The notes under the pieces are model-generated. The model was not told the origin of the DNA. It saw only the letters and a list, made by a program, of their open reading frames with translations, and did not search any database. 64,000 nucleotides of DNA from JAIBDK01 sp965261915 (lineage in GTDB: Bacteria > Pseudomonadota > Gammaproteobacteria > Arenicellales > Poriferihabitantaceae). This document shows positions 52,601 through 61,725 of the stretch, piece by piece (position 1 is the stretch's first letter; each line of letters opens with the position of its first letter). The stretch is taken from positions 1,426,001 through 1,490,000 of the forward strand of contig CBDHDW010000013.1 of assembly GCA_965261915.1 (NCBI GenBank), in the 5' to 3' direction. The position numbers were made by a program, and so were the translations under genes.

Positions 52601-53935
52601 CGATATTTGCCCCCACCACAGATACGTTTTCGCCCCGACACTCATCAACGGTTCAGGAAATAGTCGAAGAGGTTGCGCCGCGTTCAGCGCGTCTTCTATC
52701 AACGGCTTTGTTGCATGCTCACTGGATTTCATCGCGTAATCTGCGATGAGCACTCCGTTCAATGTTCCGTGTGTGGCACCCAGTCCGTTGTGGCAACAAG
52801 CCGCGAAAACATTTTTCTCGATCTCACCGAATACTGAAACCGAATTCCGTGACAAACATAAATGCCCACCCCATGAAAACGCCATATCAACCTTCGGCAG
52901 CATTGGAAATCGGTTAGCAAACGATTTTTTTTGGCGGCGTTCAGCTTTTTTGAGTTGTTTTATGGAAGTCTGTCTTTCGGGGTTATAGGTAATATGGTTT
53001 CGTACGCAAATTCGGCCTTCTTTGATTCTTCGCACTGTAGACCCCATGGGGTGTGCTGGCGTTAGCCCCCATTCAGATTCTCCACCCAGTTGACCTTGCT
53101 CTGATTGAGTCAGCTCTCGAGTCATACTGCCATATAGAAAAATGTGCATTAACTGACGCTTGTACAACCCAAACGACTGAAGATGCCCATTCACCGTTAG
53201 AATAATCTTTCTGGCTGAGATTTTTCCATTGGGTGTCAAGACCGTAAACAACCCTGATTCTGAATTGGTTGCATCACTGAAACCGGTTACCGGTGAATTT
53301 TCGTAAATCTGAACGCCACAGTTTGATAACCCATCTGCGATTCCCCGGATGAATGCCGCTGGCTGAACCAGCAAACATCCCGGCATATGAATACCGCCCT
53401 GATAGTAGTCGGTGCCTATGATATTTTTGAGGTCATCCTGACTCAATCTTTTGAATGACTCCCCCAGATTCTCCAGATGGGCTGCATAGTTCGACAGCGC
53501 CGACAATCCCGCCTTATCCGTTGCCGCATTGATGCGGCCAACAGTGGACATCACATCAGCAAGCCCAAACTGATCAATCATCGATCTTGCATACCGGATG
53601 GCAAACCGATTTCGCCTGATTTGATCAAGCTCGTTTTGATTCTCTCCACGATAATCTTCGCTTTGAAGATTGTGCGGTAAATCAATCATGAAACCGCTGT
53701 TTCGACCAGAGGCACCCCAGGCGACGCGCTGCGCATCGACGACAGTTACTGTATCGGCAGGAAGATGCTGCTGAATGCGATGTGCGGCTGACAAGCCAGC
53801 AAACCCAGCACCGATAATCAACCAGTCTGTCTCTAAATCTTCATCAACAATACGCGGCGGAGGCGGCGGAGGCAGGATTTCGTACCATCCGCATCCGCCT
53901 CCATCGGCAGGGATTCTCGAAACGGAATAGTCCAA
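52583..53935 (-). CDS. FAD-dependent oxidoreductase, DAO family
   Basis: A 450-residue flavoprotein oxidising an amine or amino acid. The dinucleotide motif is IIGAGFAGLSAAHRI near residue 40, followed by DAQRVAWGASGRNSGFMIDLPHNL, a block shared with gamma-glutamylputrescine oxidase/OrdL-type enzymes. FAACCHNGLGATHGTLNGVLIADYA is the C-terminal FAD-contact region. The N-terminal Pro-run (PPPPPP) is a short linker. Its end (GAKTYLWWGQISAGRDI) looks close to natural. It is the last gene of a set with a DapA-family lyase and a broken aldehyde dehydrogenase; an intact set would fit oxidation of an amino acid or polyamine derivative. Confidence 0.8.
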   Translation of the reverse strand: MDYSVSRIPADGGGCGWYEILPPPPPPRIVDEDLETDWLIIGAGFAGLSAAHRIQQHLPADTVTVVDAQRVAWGASGRNSGFMIDLPHNLQSEDYRGENQNELDQIRRNRFAIRYARSMIDQFGLADVMSTVGRINAATDKAGLSALSNYAAHLENLGESFKRLSQDDLKNIIGTDYYQGGIHMPGCLLVQPAAFIRGIADGLSNCGVQIYENSPVTGFSDATNSESGLFTVLTPNGKISARKIILTVNGHLQSFGLYKRQLMHIFLYGSMTRELTQSEQGQLGGESEWGLTPAHPMGSTVRRIKEGRICVRNHITYNPERQTSIKQLKKAERRQKKSFANRFPMLPKVDMAFSWGGHLCLSRNSVSVFGEIEKNVFAACCHNGLGATHGTLNGVLIADYAMKSSEHATKPLIEDALNAAQPLRLFPEPLMSVGAKTYLWWGQISAGRDI

Positions 53936-53952
53936 CTGCTCGAATATCGACT

Positions 53953-55373
53953 CTAGCTGGCGGACTCTTCCACGGTCTGATCTGATACATCAATCCAGAT
54001 CGTCTTCAATTCCGTATACTGATCGTGGGCATGCAAAGAATTGTCGCGGCCGCCAAATCCGGATTGTTTGTAACCGCCGAAAGGTGTTGTTATGTCGTCT
54101 TCACCAAAACAATTCACGGTAACCGTTCCTGCCTTAATTGCGCGAGACATACGATGCGCCCGCTTCAGGCTGGAAGTAAATACCGATGCCAGCCCATAGC
54201 GGGTGTCGTTGGCTATTTCAACCGCCTGGTTTTCATCGCCTATGGTAATGACCGCAAGCACGGGGCCAAAAATTTCTTCACGCGCGATGGTCATATCCGC
54301 TGTTACATTCCTGAAAATGGTCGGCTCTATATAGTAACCGCCATCCAGTTCAATCGCATTGCCACCGGCCAGCAAATCTGCGCCTTGGTTTTTAGCAATC
54401 TCAATATACTTCAAAATCTGCTCATACTGTCGTTTTGAAACAATTGCGCCCAATCGATTGGCCGGATCTAAAGGGGTGCCGGTGCGCCAGTCTCTTAATC
54501 GATGCAATACATGATCGAGAAGTTGATCCGCTACCGCTTCGTGGACAATCAAACGTGAATTTGAAGAACAATTTTCTCCCATATTCCAAAAAACCGCATG
54601 GGTTACGTGTTGCGCCACCACACAAGGGTTTTTACCGCCGCACTCCAGCACAATTTTTTTCAGATTACTTTGCGCGGAATACTGAAGAAAATATTTGCCC
54701 ACTTCTGTTGATCCGGTAAACGAAACCATATCAATATCAGGGTGTAATCCAATCGCCTGACCGGCAGTTTCACCCAGCCCGGTGACAACGTTAATAACGC
54801 CTGTGGGAACACCGGCTGCCGTTGCCAATTCAGCCAGACGCAGCGCAGTCATGCTGGTTTCTTCCGCAGGCTTAATAATTAAACTGTTACCTGCTGCCAA
54901 TGCGGGAGCCAATTTCCACGCGACCATCATCACCGCTGGGCGCAACCTGATCGTACATCTTGTCTGTCGCTTCAGCGCGCCACTGAATACAATGAATGGT
55001 CTCCGGAATATCGATCGTTTCAATCTCGGTAATGGGTTTTCCGCTTTCGATGCTTTCCATTACCGCCAGTTCTTTCGCATTGCGGCTAATCAGTTTACAC
55101 AGGCGGATCAGAATCTGCTTGCGACCGGTTGGCTGCATTTTTGACCATCGACCATCTTCAAACGACTCTCGAGCCTTCAAAACCGCCTGCTCAACTTCCT
55201 CCTGACCGCACGCAGAAATGGCTGCCAGCACTGTTCCGTTGGCGGGATTCACTGTATCAAAAGTTTCACCACTGCTTGGCGGCGCAAAACTTTCCATCGA
55301 TATATGCCGTTTTCGGTAAGGCCAAGCCTTCGGCAATAGCCTGGTATTCTTCAAGCGTTGATAGTGACGACAT
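53953..55373 (-). pseudogene. Aldehyde dehydrogenase (PuuC-like), frameshifted and internally deleted
   Basis: The gene starts at 55373 (ATG inside the end of the DapA-like gene) with SSLSTLEEYQAIAEGLALPKTAYIDGKF, then shifts frame near 55270-55283 into SGETFDTVNPANGTVLA. A second lesion near 54935 joins YDQVAPSGDDG to MMVAWKLAPALAAGN, removing about 25 codons including the usual PWNFP block. The junction reads GTGATGATGG, so deletion between two short GATGATG repeats is likely. The C-terminal part is otherwise good: FTGSTEVGKYF, LECGGKNP, GENCSSNSRL with the catalytic Cys, EEIFGPVLAV and FGGYKQSGFGG. It would have oxidised an aldehyde such as gamma-glutamyl-aminobutyraldehyde. Confidence 0.88.
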
Positions 55374-56313
55374 TATTGTCTCCAGGGTTTCTGTCTTTAT
55401 CGGCAATGGCGTAGTCCGATTCGATTTGTGCCATCGTTATTTTGAGTGTCCGCAACACCATCTCAAGGTTGCGTTTTTCTTCTTTGTTCAATTCACCTAG
55501 TGGCTCGCGTACCGGACCCGCTGGCAAACCATCCATACGGCAAGCATGTTTGACCGTCTGAATCAGCTTTCCACTTTGTTCGAGGATTCTCATAAACGGC
55601 ATCAGCGCCGACATTATACGGCGGCCCTTTTCGATATTGTTTTCCAGCGCAACCGCTTCGTACAACGCAATATGCGCTTTAGGCAAGCAGTTACCGCCCG
55701 CACAAACCCAGCCGCGCGCACCCCAGGCAAAAAATTCGAGCGCCTGATCATCCATTCCACAAAGCAAGGTAATGTGCCGGTACTCTCGCGCCAGCATATG
55801 CAGTTGATTGACATCACCCGTAGATTCTTTTATGCCGCAAAAATTCGGGCTTCGACCAACGCGATTGAAAAATTCATCTGTCATGGTGGTGCCGGTACGA
55901 CCAGGATAGTTGTACAACATAACGGGCAGATTCACCGCTCGATCGACTGCCAGAGCATGATTTGCCAGTTCAAGCTGCGTCGGCACCGCATAGTAAGGTG
56001 CCGGCATTAAGATCGCCGCTGCTCCATTTTCTTTGGCTCGCAGTCCATAGGAGATACCGTCCTTTGTTGTGATTGCGCCTATCCCGACTATCAAAGGAAG
56101 GCGTTTCTTCAATATCTCATTCGCCAATCCCATTAATTCGACACGCTCATCCGTTGATTGAGCATAATACTCACCGGTTGTACCGCCAACGATAACGCCG
56201 TGTACACCTGAAACCACCAGATGTTCAACCATTTTTTCAAATCCGTCACGGTCGATTTCAGCATTTTCCTGATAGGGTGTAATGACCGGCGGATAGATAC
56301 CTTCAAATTTCAT
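55351..56313 (-). CDS. Dihydrodipicolinate synthase family (DapA-like) lyase
   Basis: A 320-residue class I aldolase-fold protein. GGTTGEYYAQSTDERVEL is the pyruvate-carboxylate block, APYYAVPTQLELANH leads to the catalytic Tyr region (YNYPGRTGTTM), and the Schiff-base lysine is in FCGIKESTGDVNQ near residue 168. The ATG at 56313 is preceded by a good site, GGAGAGTATT; an upstream open frame to 56352 has none. With ALDH and a DAO oxidase behind it the set resembles catabolic clusters for hydroxyproline or related amino acids, where a DapA homologue is the deaminase or aldolase. It is unlikely to be the lysine-pathway DapA. Confidence 0.85.
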   Translation of the reverse strand: MKFEGIYPPVITPYQENAEIDRDGFEKMVEHLVVSGVHGVIVGGTTGEYYAQSTDERVELMGLANEILKKRLPLIVGIGAITTKDGISYGLRAKENGAAAILMPAPYYAVPTQLELANHALAVDRAVNLPVMLYNYPGRTGTTMTDEFFNRVGRSPNFCGIKESTGDVNQLHMLAREYRHITLLCGMDDQALEFFAWGARGWVCAGGNCLPKAHIALYEAVALENNIEKGRRIMSALMPFMRILEQSGKLIQTVKHACRMDGLPAGPVREPLGELNKEEKRNLEMVLRTLKITMAQIESDYAIADKDRNPGDNNVVTINA

Positions 56314-56577
56314 AATACTCTCCAGCCTGATTTGAGCCCCTTTCAAAACCAATTTTCAAGCGGGGTTTTCGTAGATTATATCGTTCTATGTACGATACGC
56401 ACTATCCGTTTTTTGCTGAATCAGGGCAAATTTAACGCTCACAATGAATCCCTTTCCTGCCTCTCTCAATCCGGCGATGACCCGTACCTCGGATTATCTT
56501 TCGCGATAAAGTGGGTAATTTTTGCAGTGGCCGCATTGGTTTACGACGGCGAATTCATTCCTAAACCGCTTTGTGCT

Positions 56578-57240
56578 TTACATCAATTCATCTTTTCGGT
56601 TGTCGGTCTCGCCATAGCGATGTAAAGCCGGTTTCTTCAGTCCGTCATACAGCGTTTCCAGCTTTTCGTTTACTTGATCACCTTGTTGAACGAACAACGA
56701 ATTGCCTTGTAAATCGCTGTCCACTAAAAATGGTCCAAAATTTTTCACTCTAAACATCCACAACGCCTGAGCGATTCCCAAATCATCAAGCCAGTGAACG
56801 GCTTCGACACCTTCCACACCACGCCCCAGCAAAGCACCCGTTCCGTATCCCACAGTGGTTAGATAAACCACCCCTCGCGGAGCCAAAATATTTTTGTAAT
56901 CATCTGTCGGCATACCGCCCTTGCCTATAACGATTTTGGTATTGGTCAAATCAAGCCACTCTTCCAAATATTTGGAAAACCGAAAACTCGCCGTGGCAGT
57001 GACACCGCCAATCTGATAGTCGCCCTGTTGATTTTGTGACGCAGCAGGCGAGCAATGGAAATTCACATTACTGAGTGTGGTCAGGCCCGCAGGTAACTGA
57101 TCTCCCTTTACAAGGATACGGTCGTAAACGCCTTCTCGCGCGGTATAGACAATTCCATTCAGGTAAACAATCGAGCCCAATTCAAGACTGGCAATGGATT
57201 CCGGGGTTGCCGGTAGGTCTATGGTAACTTCATTTAGCAT
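56578..57240 (-). CDS. Class I fumarase-type hydratase, beta subunit
   Basis: A 220-residue beta subunit of a two-subunit class I (Fe-S) hydratase (fumarase or tartrate dehydratase type). GSIVYLNGIVYTAREGVYDRI and NVNFHCSPA are the start of the domain; VIGKGGMPTDDYKNILAPRGVVYLTTVGYGTGALLG and VKNFGPFLVDSDLQGNSLF complete the active-site half. Its ATG abuts the alpha-subunit stop. Fumarate, tartrate or mesaconate are possible substrates. It ends the operon. Confidence 0.88.
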   Translation of the reverse strand: MLNEVTIDLPATPESIASLELGSIVYLNGIVYTAREGVYDRILVKGDQLPAGLTTLSNVNFHCSPAASQNQQGDYQIGGVTATASFRFSKYLEEWLDLTNTKIVIGKGGMPTDDYKNILAPRGVVYLTTVGYGTGALLGRGVEGVEAVHWLDDLGIAQALWMFRVKNFGPFLVDSDLQGNSLFVQQGDQVNEKLETLYDGLKKPALHRYGETDNRKDELM

Positions 57241-58182
57241 TTACACAACCTCCCAATTGATGGTCTCGCGCCGATGATACGGCGTAAACCATTGCGGGTC
57301 GGTTCGATACTCAATCGTTTCATCAGCAAAAATCCGCGCAGTTGCCCGTCTTGATGACAAACAAAATGTATGCACGCTAACCGGCATCCCGCCGGTATGG
57401 GTATGACCCACCTCGATATGCAAATCGACCGCCATGGATGAACCAACAAATCCCATCGGACCCATACCAATACTGTTACCAAGATCTTTCAACTCTAATT
57501 CCAATTCAGCAATTTTCGGATCAGGATTGCGATCACCCACCACACGAAGGCAGGCAGCCTGTTTACCCAATTGCATACAGGTGTCTTTGGAGCCGCCTAT
57601 ACCAACTCCGATAATCGCCGGTTGACAACATAGTCCACGTTTTCCAAAGGCGATCAGGGTATCCAGCAAAAAGCGCTTGATACCATCAATACCATCCCCC
57701 GGAAACAGCATTCGGTAATCCGTTCCAAACAATCCGCCCTTGTGAACCGTAGTGATATCGATCCAGTCAGCATCAGGCTCAAAACTCCACTCTACTTCAG
57801 GAGAGTTGATTCCAACATTGTTGTTGTGTTCGGTTCTCCACAATGGGTGTACCCGGTTCGGGCGCAGCGGCACATCCCGTGTTGCCCTTGCGGTAGCCGA
57901 TCGAAGCGCCCGTTCTATACCAATAAATCCGCCATCTATCTTCGCTTCATTGCCTGCTTTTACATAATATCGGGGCAAACCCGTATCCGCGCACATCGGC
58001 CGCCGGTCCTCTGTTGCCGCTGCATAATTTTTCACCATGGTTTTAATTACAAACCCGGATAATTGCTCGGTTTCCGTTTCAGCTACCATTTTAATGCCGT
58101 CAAGGTAATCGTCGGGGATATCAATGGCGGCCTTACACATCACATCATAGCTCGCTTGCTCGATCACTGCGTTTTCTATCAT
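57241..58182 (-). CDS. Class I fumarase-type hydratase, alpha subunit
   Basis: A 313-residue alpha subunit carrying the [4Fe-4S] cluster. Cluster cysteines are in MCADTGLPRYYV, RGLCCQPAIIGVGIGGSKD and VHTFCLSSRRATAR (alternatively one of the CC pair). NRVHPLWRTEHNNNVGINSPEVE and IEVGHTHTGGMPVS are family blocks. The labile cluster is typical for oxygen-sensitive fumarases. It lies between the flavoprotein and the beta subunit, with no bases between adjacent genes on either side. Confidence 0.9.
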   Translation of the reverse strand: MIENAVIEQASYDVMCKAAIDIPDDYLDGIKMVAETETEQLSGFVIKTMVKNYAAATEDRRPMCADTGLPRYYVKAGNEAKIDGGFIGIERALRSATARATRDVPLRPNRVHPLWRTEHNNNVGINSPEVEWSFEPDADWIDITTVHKGGLFGTDYRMLFPGDGIDGIKRFLLDTLIAFGKRGLCCQPAIIGVGIGGSKDTCMQLGKQAACLRVVGDRNPDPKIAELELELKDLGNSIGMGPMGFVGSSMAVDLHIEVGHTHTGGMPVSVHTFCLSSRRATARIFADETIEYRTDPQWFTPYHRRETINWEVV

Positions 58183-60015
58183 TTACTGATCACTTTTACT
58201 GAGCTCACTATTCACCTGTTTTTCTGCCGATGAAAGTTGTAGCGGTGCGCCTGCTTCACCGTCGATCAACGACTCACCCGGCTTCACCATGCTGAATTCA
58301 ACCGGAACCATTTCGGTCTGTAACTGATCTTCAGTCAAGGTAATTCGAGTAAAAGCCGTTGATTGCAGATCACCCGTTTCGGGAAAATCTTCTCTGTAGT
58401 GCGCACCACGAGAATCTTCTCTTGCCAATGCTGCCGCTGCAATTGCCTGACTCACCAAAACCAGATTATCCAGATTCAACCAGTCATGCCATGTCAGGTT
58501 GAACGACTTGTCATCACCCGGCACCCCGATATCATGTAACTTCCCACTGATTTCAGCCAGTTTCGACCGGCCTGCAGTTAGCGTTGAATGATGTCGAACA
58601 ATTCCAATGTCTGCCCACATATCATTCCACAACTTCTCCCTTAATTCTGTCAACCCCAATCCATCATGCTTCATCTCTAAAGGCAATTCTGCGCGACGCA
58701 GCCCGGCCTCCACGGCACTCACATCCGGAGAACAAACAGCCTGTTGATTCGAGGAGATCGAATTCGCCATTGATTCGCCCGCTATTCCGCCAAACACCGT
58801 GGAATTAGCGACACCGTTTCCACCCAATCTGTTAGCACCATGCACACCACCTGCATCCTCTCCGGCAACATAAAGGCCGGGCACACGCGTACTACAATCA
58901 ATTTCCATTTCAATGCCTCCCATCATGTAATGTGCTGTTGGCACGACTTCTACACGGCCTGCCGCCAGGTCAAACCCACAATCAGCACAACGTTTCACCA
59001 TTCCGGGGAACTGCTTTGTGACTTTTTCGGGCCCAAGATGCCCCATTTCGATATACAGCCCGCCCTGACGTGTGGACCGGCCCTGGCGGATTTCATTATA
59101 CATACTTCTCGACACAATATCTCGGGTCGCCCGTTCAGCGGCCGGATGATAATTCGACATAAATCGATCTCCGTCGCCATTCAGCAAATATCCTCCTGCC
59201 CCGCGCAAACCTTCTTCGAGTATCGTGCCGGTCATTCGTGTATCTGACCCCGCCAGAATTCCGGTAGGATGAAACTGCACCATTTCCATATCCCGCAATG
59301 GGAGTCCATAACGCAATGCCATCGCCAAACCATCACAAGTCTTGTCGCCGGACGGCGTATGATAACGATACATCGATGGTCCGGCTCCGGTCCCCAGTAG
59401 CACTGTTTGTGCGAGAACCAGTCGATATCTACCGGTTCGGATATCAATCATCAAAACGCCGGAAAGTCTCGAATTGTCCTCATTTGGAATCAGCTCAATG
59501 GCCCTGTGCTCTTGCAACCGGTTTACATCCAGTGTCCAGACCTTTTCCATTAAACGGTTGATGATTTCGATACCGGTTAAATCGCCTTTGTGAACCGTTC
59601 TATCAAAACTCTGCCCGGCAAACGCTTTCTGGTGCAAGCTACCGTCTTTGTTTCGATCAAAGAAACACCCTAATTCATTCTCCAGCTGCTGAATTCGCTC
59701 AACCGCGGTTTCGCACAACTTCCATGCCAAATCCTGTCTTGGCAACCACTTGCCGCCGACGATGGAATCCATAAAATGACGTTCGACGGAATCGCCTGGA
59801 TTCAGCGCAACGTTGTATCCGCCCTGAACCATTCTGGTGCAGCCTGATTTTCCCAACAACCCCTTTACCGCAATGGTGACATCCAGTTGAGGATTGGTTT
59901 GTTTCGCGTGTAGTGCTGCAAACAATCCTGCGCCGCCGGATCCAAGGATCAGAATGTCAGTTGATTGAACCTCGACCTCAATGCCTTCGATCTGCATACT
60001 CTCCAGTGTCTTCAT
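58183..60015 (-). CDS. Succinate dehydrogenase/fumarate reductase-like flavoprotein subunit
   Basis: A 610-residue flavoprotein. ILILGSGGAGLFAALHAKQ binds FAD; MVQFHPTGILAGSDTRMTGTILEEGLRGAGGYLLNGDGDRFM carries the dicarboxylate site; HGANRLGGNGVANSTVFGG closes the FAD pocket. In SdhA and FrdA a His in a RSHTxxAxGG segment binds FAD covalently. Here the segment reads GKSGCTRMVQGG, with Cys at that place, so FAD is probably held without the His bond. The start is one of two (60015 ATG or 59997 ATG); I chose 60015. It follows the small membrane-anchor gene by 16 bp. Confidence 0.87.
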   Translation of the reverse strand: MKTLESMQIEGIEVEVQSTDILILGSGGAGLFAALHAKQTNPQLDVTIAVKGLLGKSGCTRMVQGGYNVALNPGDSVERHFMDSIVGGKWLPRQDLAWKLCETAVERIQQLENELGCFFDRNKDGSLHQKAFAGQSFDRTVHKGDLTGIEIINRLMEKVWTLDVNRLQEHRAIELIPNEDNSRLSGVLMIDIRTGRYRLVLAQTVLLGTGAGPSMYRYHTPSGDKTCDGLAMALRYGLPLRDMEMVQFHPTGILAGSDTRMTGTILEEGLRGAGGYLLNGDGDRFMSNYHPAAERATRDIVSRSMYNEIRQGRSTRQGGLYIEMGHLGPEKVTKQFPGMVKRCADCGFDLAAGRVEVVPTAHYMMGGIEMEIDCSTRVPGLYVAGEDAGGVHGANRLGGNGVANSTVFGGIAGESMANSISSNQQAVCSPDVSAVEAGLRRAELPLEMKHDGLGLTELREKLWNDMWADIGIVRHHSTLTAGRSKLAEISGKLHDIGVPGDDKSFNLTWHDWLNLDNLVLVSQAIAAAALAREDSRGAHYREDFPETGDLQSTAFTRITLTEDQLQTEMVPVEFSMVKPGESLIDGEAGAPLQLSSAEKQVNSELSKSDQ

Positions 60016-60031
60016 TCCACTCACAAACTGA

Positions 60032-60382
60032 TCAGAATACCCGCACCAGAAAAACGACGCCGAATATGATAGCAATGATTACCCCAGGAATGATCCAGCT
60101 TGTCAGCTTCTCTCGATGATTAGGCCAACGACTCAACTCAAGCATTAATACGCGCAAACCGAAAAACAGGTGCAGAACAAGTAATGAAACCAGCCCCCAT
60201 TCAGCAATCTTAACCAACGGCAATTCCGTAAATACGAGCGCACGATCCAGTCCTGCAACCCCTTGCATCGCCTGCGCCAGCAGGAAGAAATGAAACGGCA
60301 GAAATAATGCCAGCGCCAAACCCGAAACTCGATGCGCTATCGCCGTTAAATAGCTGGGGTGATTTCTCAACGGGCTGATCAT
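60032..60382 (-). CDS. SdhD/FrdD-like membrane anchor
   Basis: A 116-residue protein with three predicted helices: HRVSGLALALFLPFHFFLLAQA, AEWGLVSLLVLHLFFGLRVLML and WIIPGVIIAIIFGVVFLVRVF. HRVSG and LHLFFGLR hold candidate haem or quinone His and Arg residues, as in succinate dehydrogenase anchors. Its ATG overlaps the TGA of the other anchor gene. I started it at ATG 60382; an upstream frame has no homology. Confidence 0.8.
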   Translation of the reverse strand: MISPLRNHPSYLTAIAHRVSGLALALFLPFHFFLLAQAMQGVAGLDRALVFTELPLVKIAEWGLVSLLVLHLFFGLRVLMLELSRWPNHREKLTSWIIPGVIIAIIFGVVFLVRVF

Positions 60383-60714
60383 GATGTTGTAAAAGTCACT
60401 GATAGCACCGCATAAAAACCAACAAAACCTGAAACCAGCGCAAAAATCACACAAAACACATCGTTAAAGCAACGCGAAAATTGTGTCCATTCATTCATAA
60501 TATTTCTTAACCCGATCGGCGCATGAACCGCGGCTGAGATTACAAAAACACTATAAAAGATAGCCCAATATGGATTACCCTGTGTTCTGTTGAGTATTTC
60601 CGCTCCGCTTAACCCGCCTTCTACGGCAATCAGGATTAGCCCGAGATGGATTAACACTAACGGGGTCAGCAACATCGCTGATGCCCGTTGTGCAATATAG
60701 AGTTTCCGTTCCAT
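60379..60714 (-). CDS. SdhC-like cytochrome b membrane anchor
   Basis: A 111-residue protein with three predicted helices and the SdhC-type start ERKLYIAQRASAMLLTPLVLIHLGLI, with the His of LIHLGLI a candidate haem ligand. YSVFVISAAVHAPIGLRNIMNEW is the second helix. It overlaps the iron-sulphur gene by one base (TGATG) and the second anchor gene by four. Together with it, it would form the membrane part of a complex that exchanges electrons with quinones. Confidence 0.82.
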   Translation of the reverse strand: MERKLYIAQRASAMLLTPLVLIHLGLILIAVEGGLSGAEILNRTQGNPYWAIFYSVFVISAAVHAPIGLRNIMNEWTQFSRCFNDVFCVIFALVSGFVGFYAVLSVTFTTS

Positions 60715-61466
60715 CAGAATTCAGTAGCTTCGTGGTCAGTTTTATCAGGCAGGCCTGTAAACGCCAAACGCTTCAGTCCGGCAATGCTTTCTGAGGGGGT
60801 CAATTCAATGGGGCAATAGCGAGTGCAGTTGCCCTGGCTATGGCACGACCCACACCCTGATTCAGCAAACGCCTTATCAAAAGTCACTTCCGGTTCGGCA
60901 TGACGAACGTCATTTACCAATGTCCAGGCACGATTCAAACCTGCAGGTCCGATGTATCGACGATTCCAGTTCACAACATCACAGGCGCTATAGCAAACCG
61001 CGCAATTAATACATTGCAAATTTGCATCGGCCAACCGACGTGTCTTCGAATCGGGGTTCACTTTAGCCGGTGGATCAGTTCGACTCAACGTCGGCTGAAA
61101 AGGGGCACCTGCTTTTTCCCAGGTATCAATAAAGGGCTCGAGATCACAAACCAGATCTTTGATACGCGGCAAATTTCGTAACGGTTCAATCGTCAACGTT
61201 CCATCTTCCACCACTTTGTTTACATGAGTCCGACAGGTCCAACGCGGGCTTCCGTTGACCGTCATCGCACAAGAACCACATACCCCAACACGGCAAGAAA
61301 ATCGATAAGCGAGCCCGGGCTCGTGCTGACGCTGCACTTCAGAAACAATATCCAGCACCGTTTGATTGTCGCGCAGGGGAAGCTGATATGTCACCAGTTT
61401 CCCGTACTCGCCACCCCGCCAAATATTGACCGTGAGCAGCCCATCTTCTAATTGCCGGGAACTCAT
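60714..61466 (-). CDS. Succinate dehydrogenase/fumarate reductase-like iron-sulphur subunit
   Basis: A 250-residue protein. The [2Fe-2S] ligands are in CRVGVCGSCAMTVNG and TCRTHV. The [4Fe-4S] and third cluster ligands are in CINCAVCYSACDVV and CHSQGNCTRYCPIEL, with an extra upstream Cys pair (ESGCGSC). It links the flavoprotein to the membrane anchors. I chose ATG 61466 because family homology starts 7 residues later; the frame is open to 61580. Confidence 0.88.
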   Translation of the reverse strand: MSSRQLEDGLLTVNIWRGGEYGKLVTYQLPLRDNQTVLDIVSEVQRQHEPGLAYRFSCRVGVCGSCAMTVNGSPRWTCRTHVNKVVEDGTLTIEPLRNLPRIKDLVCDLEPFIDTWEKAGAPFQPTLSRTDPPAKVNPDSKTRRLADANLQCINCAVCYSACDVVNWNRRYIGPAGLNRAWTLVNDVRHAEPEVTFDKAFAESGCGSCHSQGNCTRYCPIELTPSESIAGLKRLAFTGLPDKTDHEATEF

Positions 61467-61476
61467 TTTCGAAGAA

Positions 61477-61665
61477 TCAGTTACTTTGCTCGAGTGCGTC
61501 TTCAAGTTTTTTCTGCATTTCACCAACCGACTGATTAACATCGTCTTCAGCGGATTCAGAATAACGCTTAGCGTTTTCATCGTTGTTTGATTGGAGATGG
61601 GTTTTCGCTTGCATCATTACAATCGCCACAACAACCACTAAAGTCAAAAGACCGATAACTTTCAT
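61477..61665 (-). CDS. Small single-pass membrane protein at the head of the SDH-like operon
   Basis: A 62-residue protein with one membrane helix (IGLLTLVVVVAIVMMQAK) and an acidic, coiled-coil-like tail (ESAEDDVNQSVGEMQKKLEDALEQ). It ends 10 bp before the iron-sulphur start. The tidy layout suggests a real gene, but I know no homologue. It could help assemble or anchor the complex. Confidence 0.55.
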   Translation of the reverse strand: MKVIGLLTLVVVVAIVMMQAKTHLQSNNDENAKRYSESAEDDVNQSVGEMQKKLEDALEQSN

Positions 61666-61725
61666 TTCTGCACACGCCTGCAATTCATACCAGATTGACC
61701 AGGCTTCAACTCTTTTCAGCCCTGA

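Noticed and set aside
55546..56010. 154-codon plus-strand frame in the DapA-like gene
   Set aside because: It is antisense to an intact lyase and looks like a shadow.
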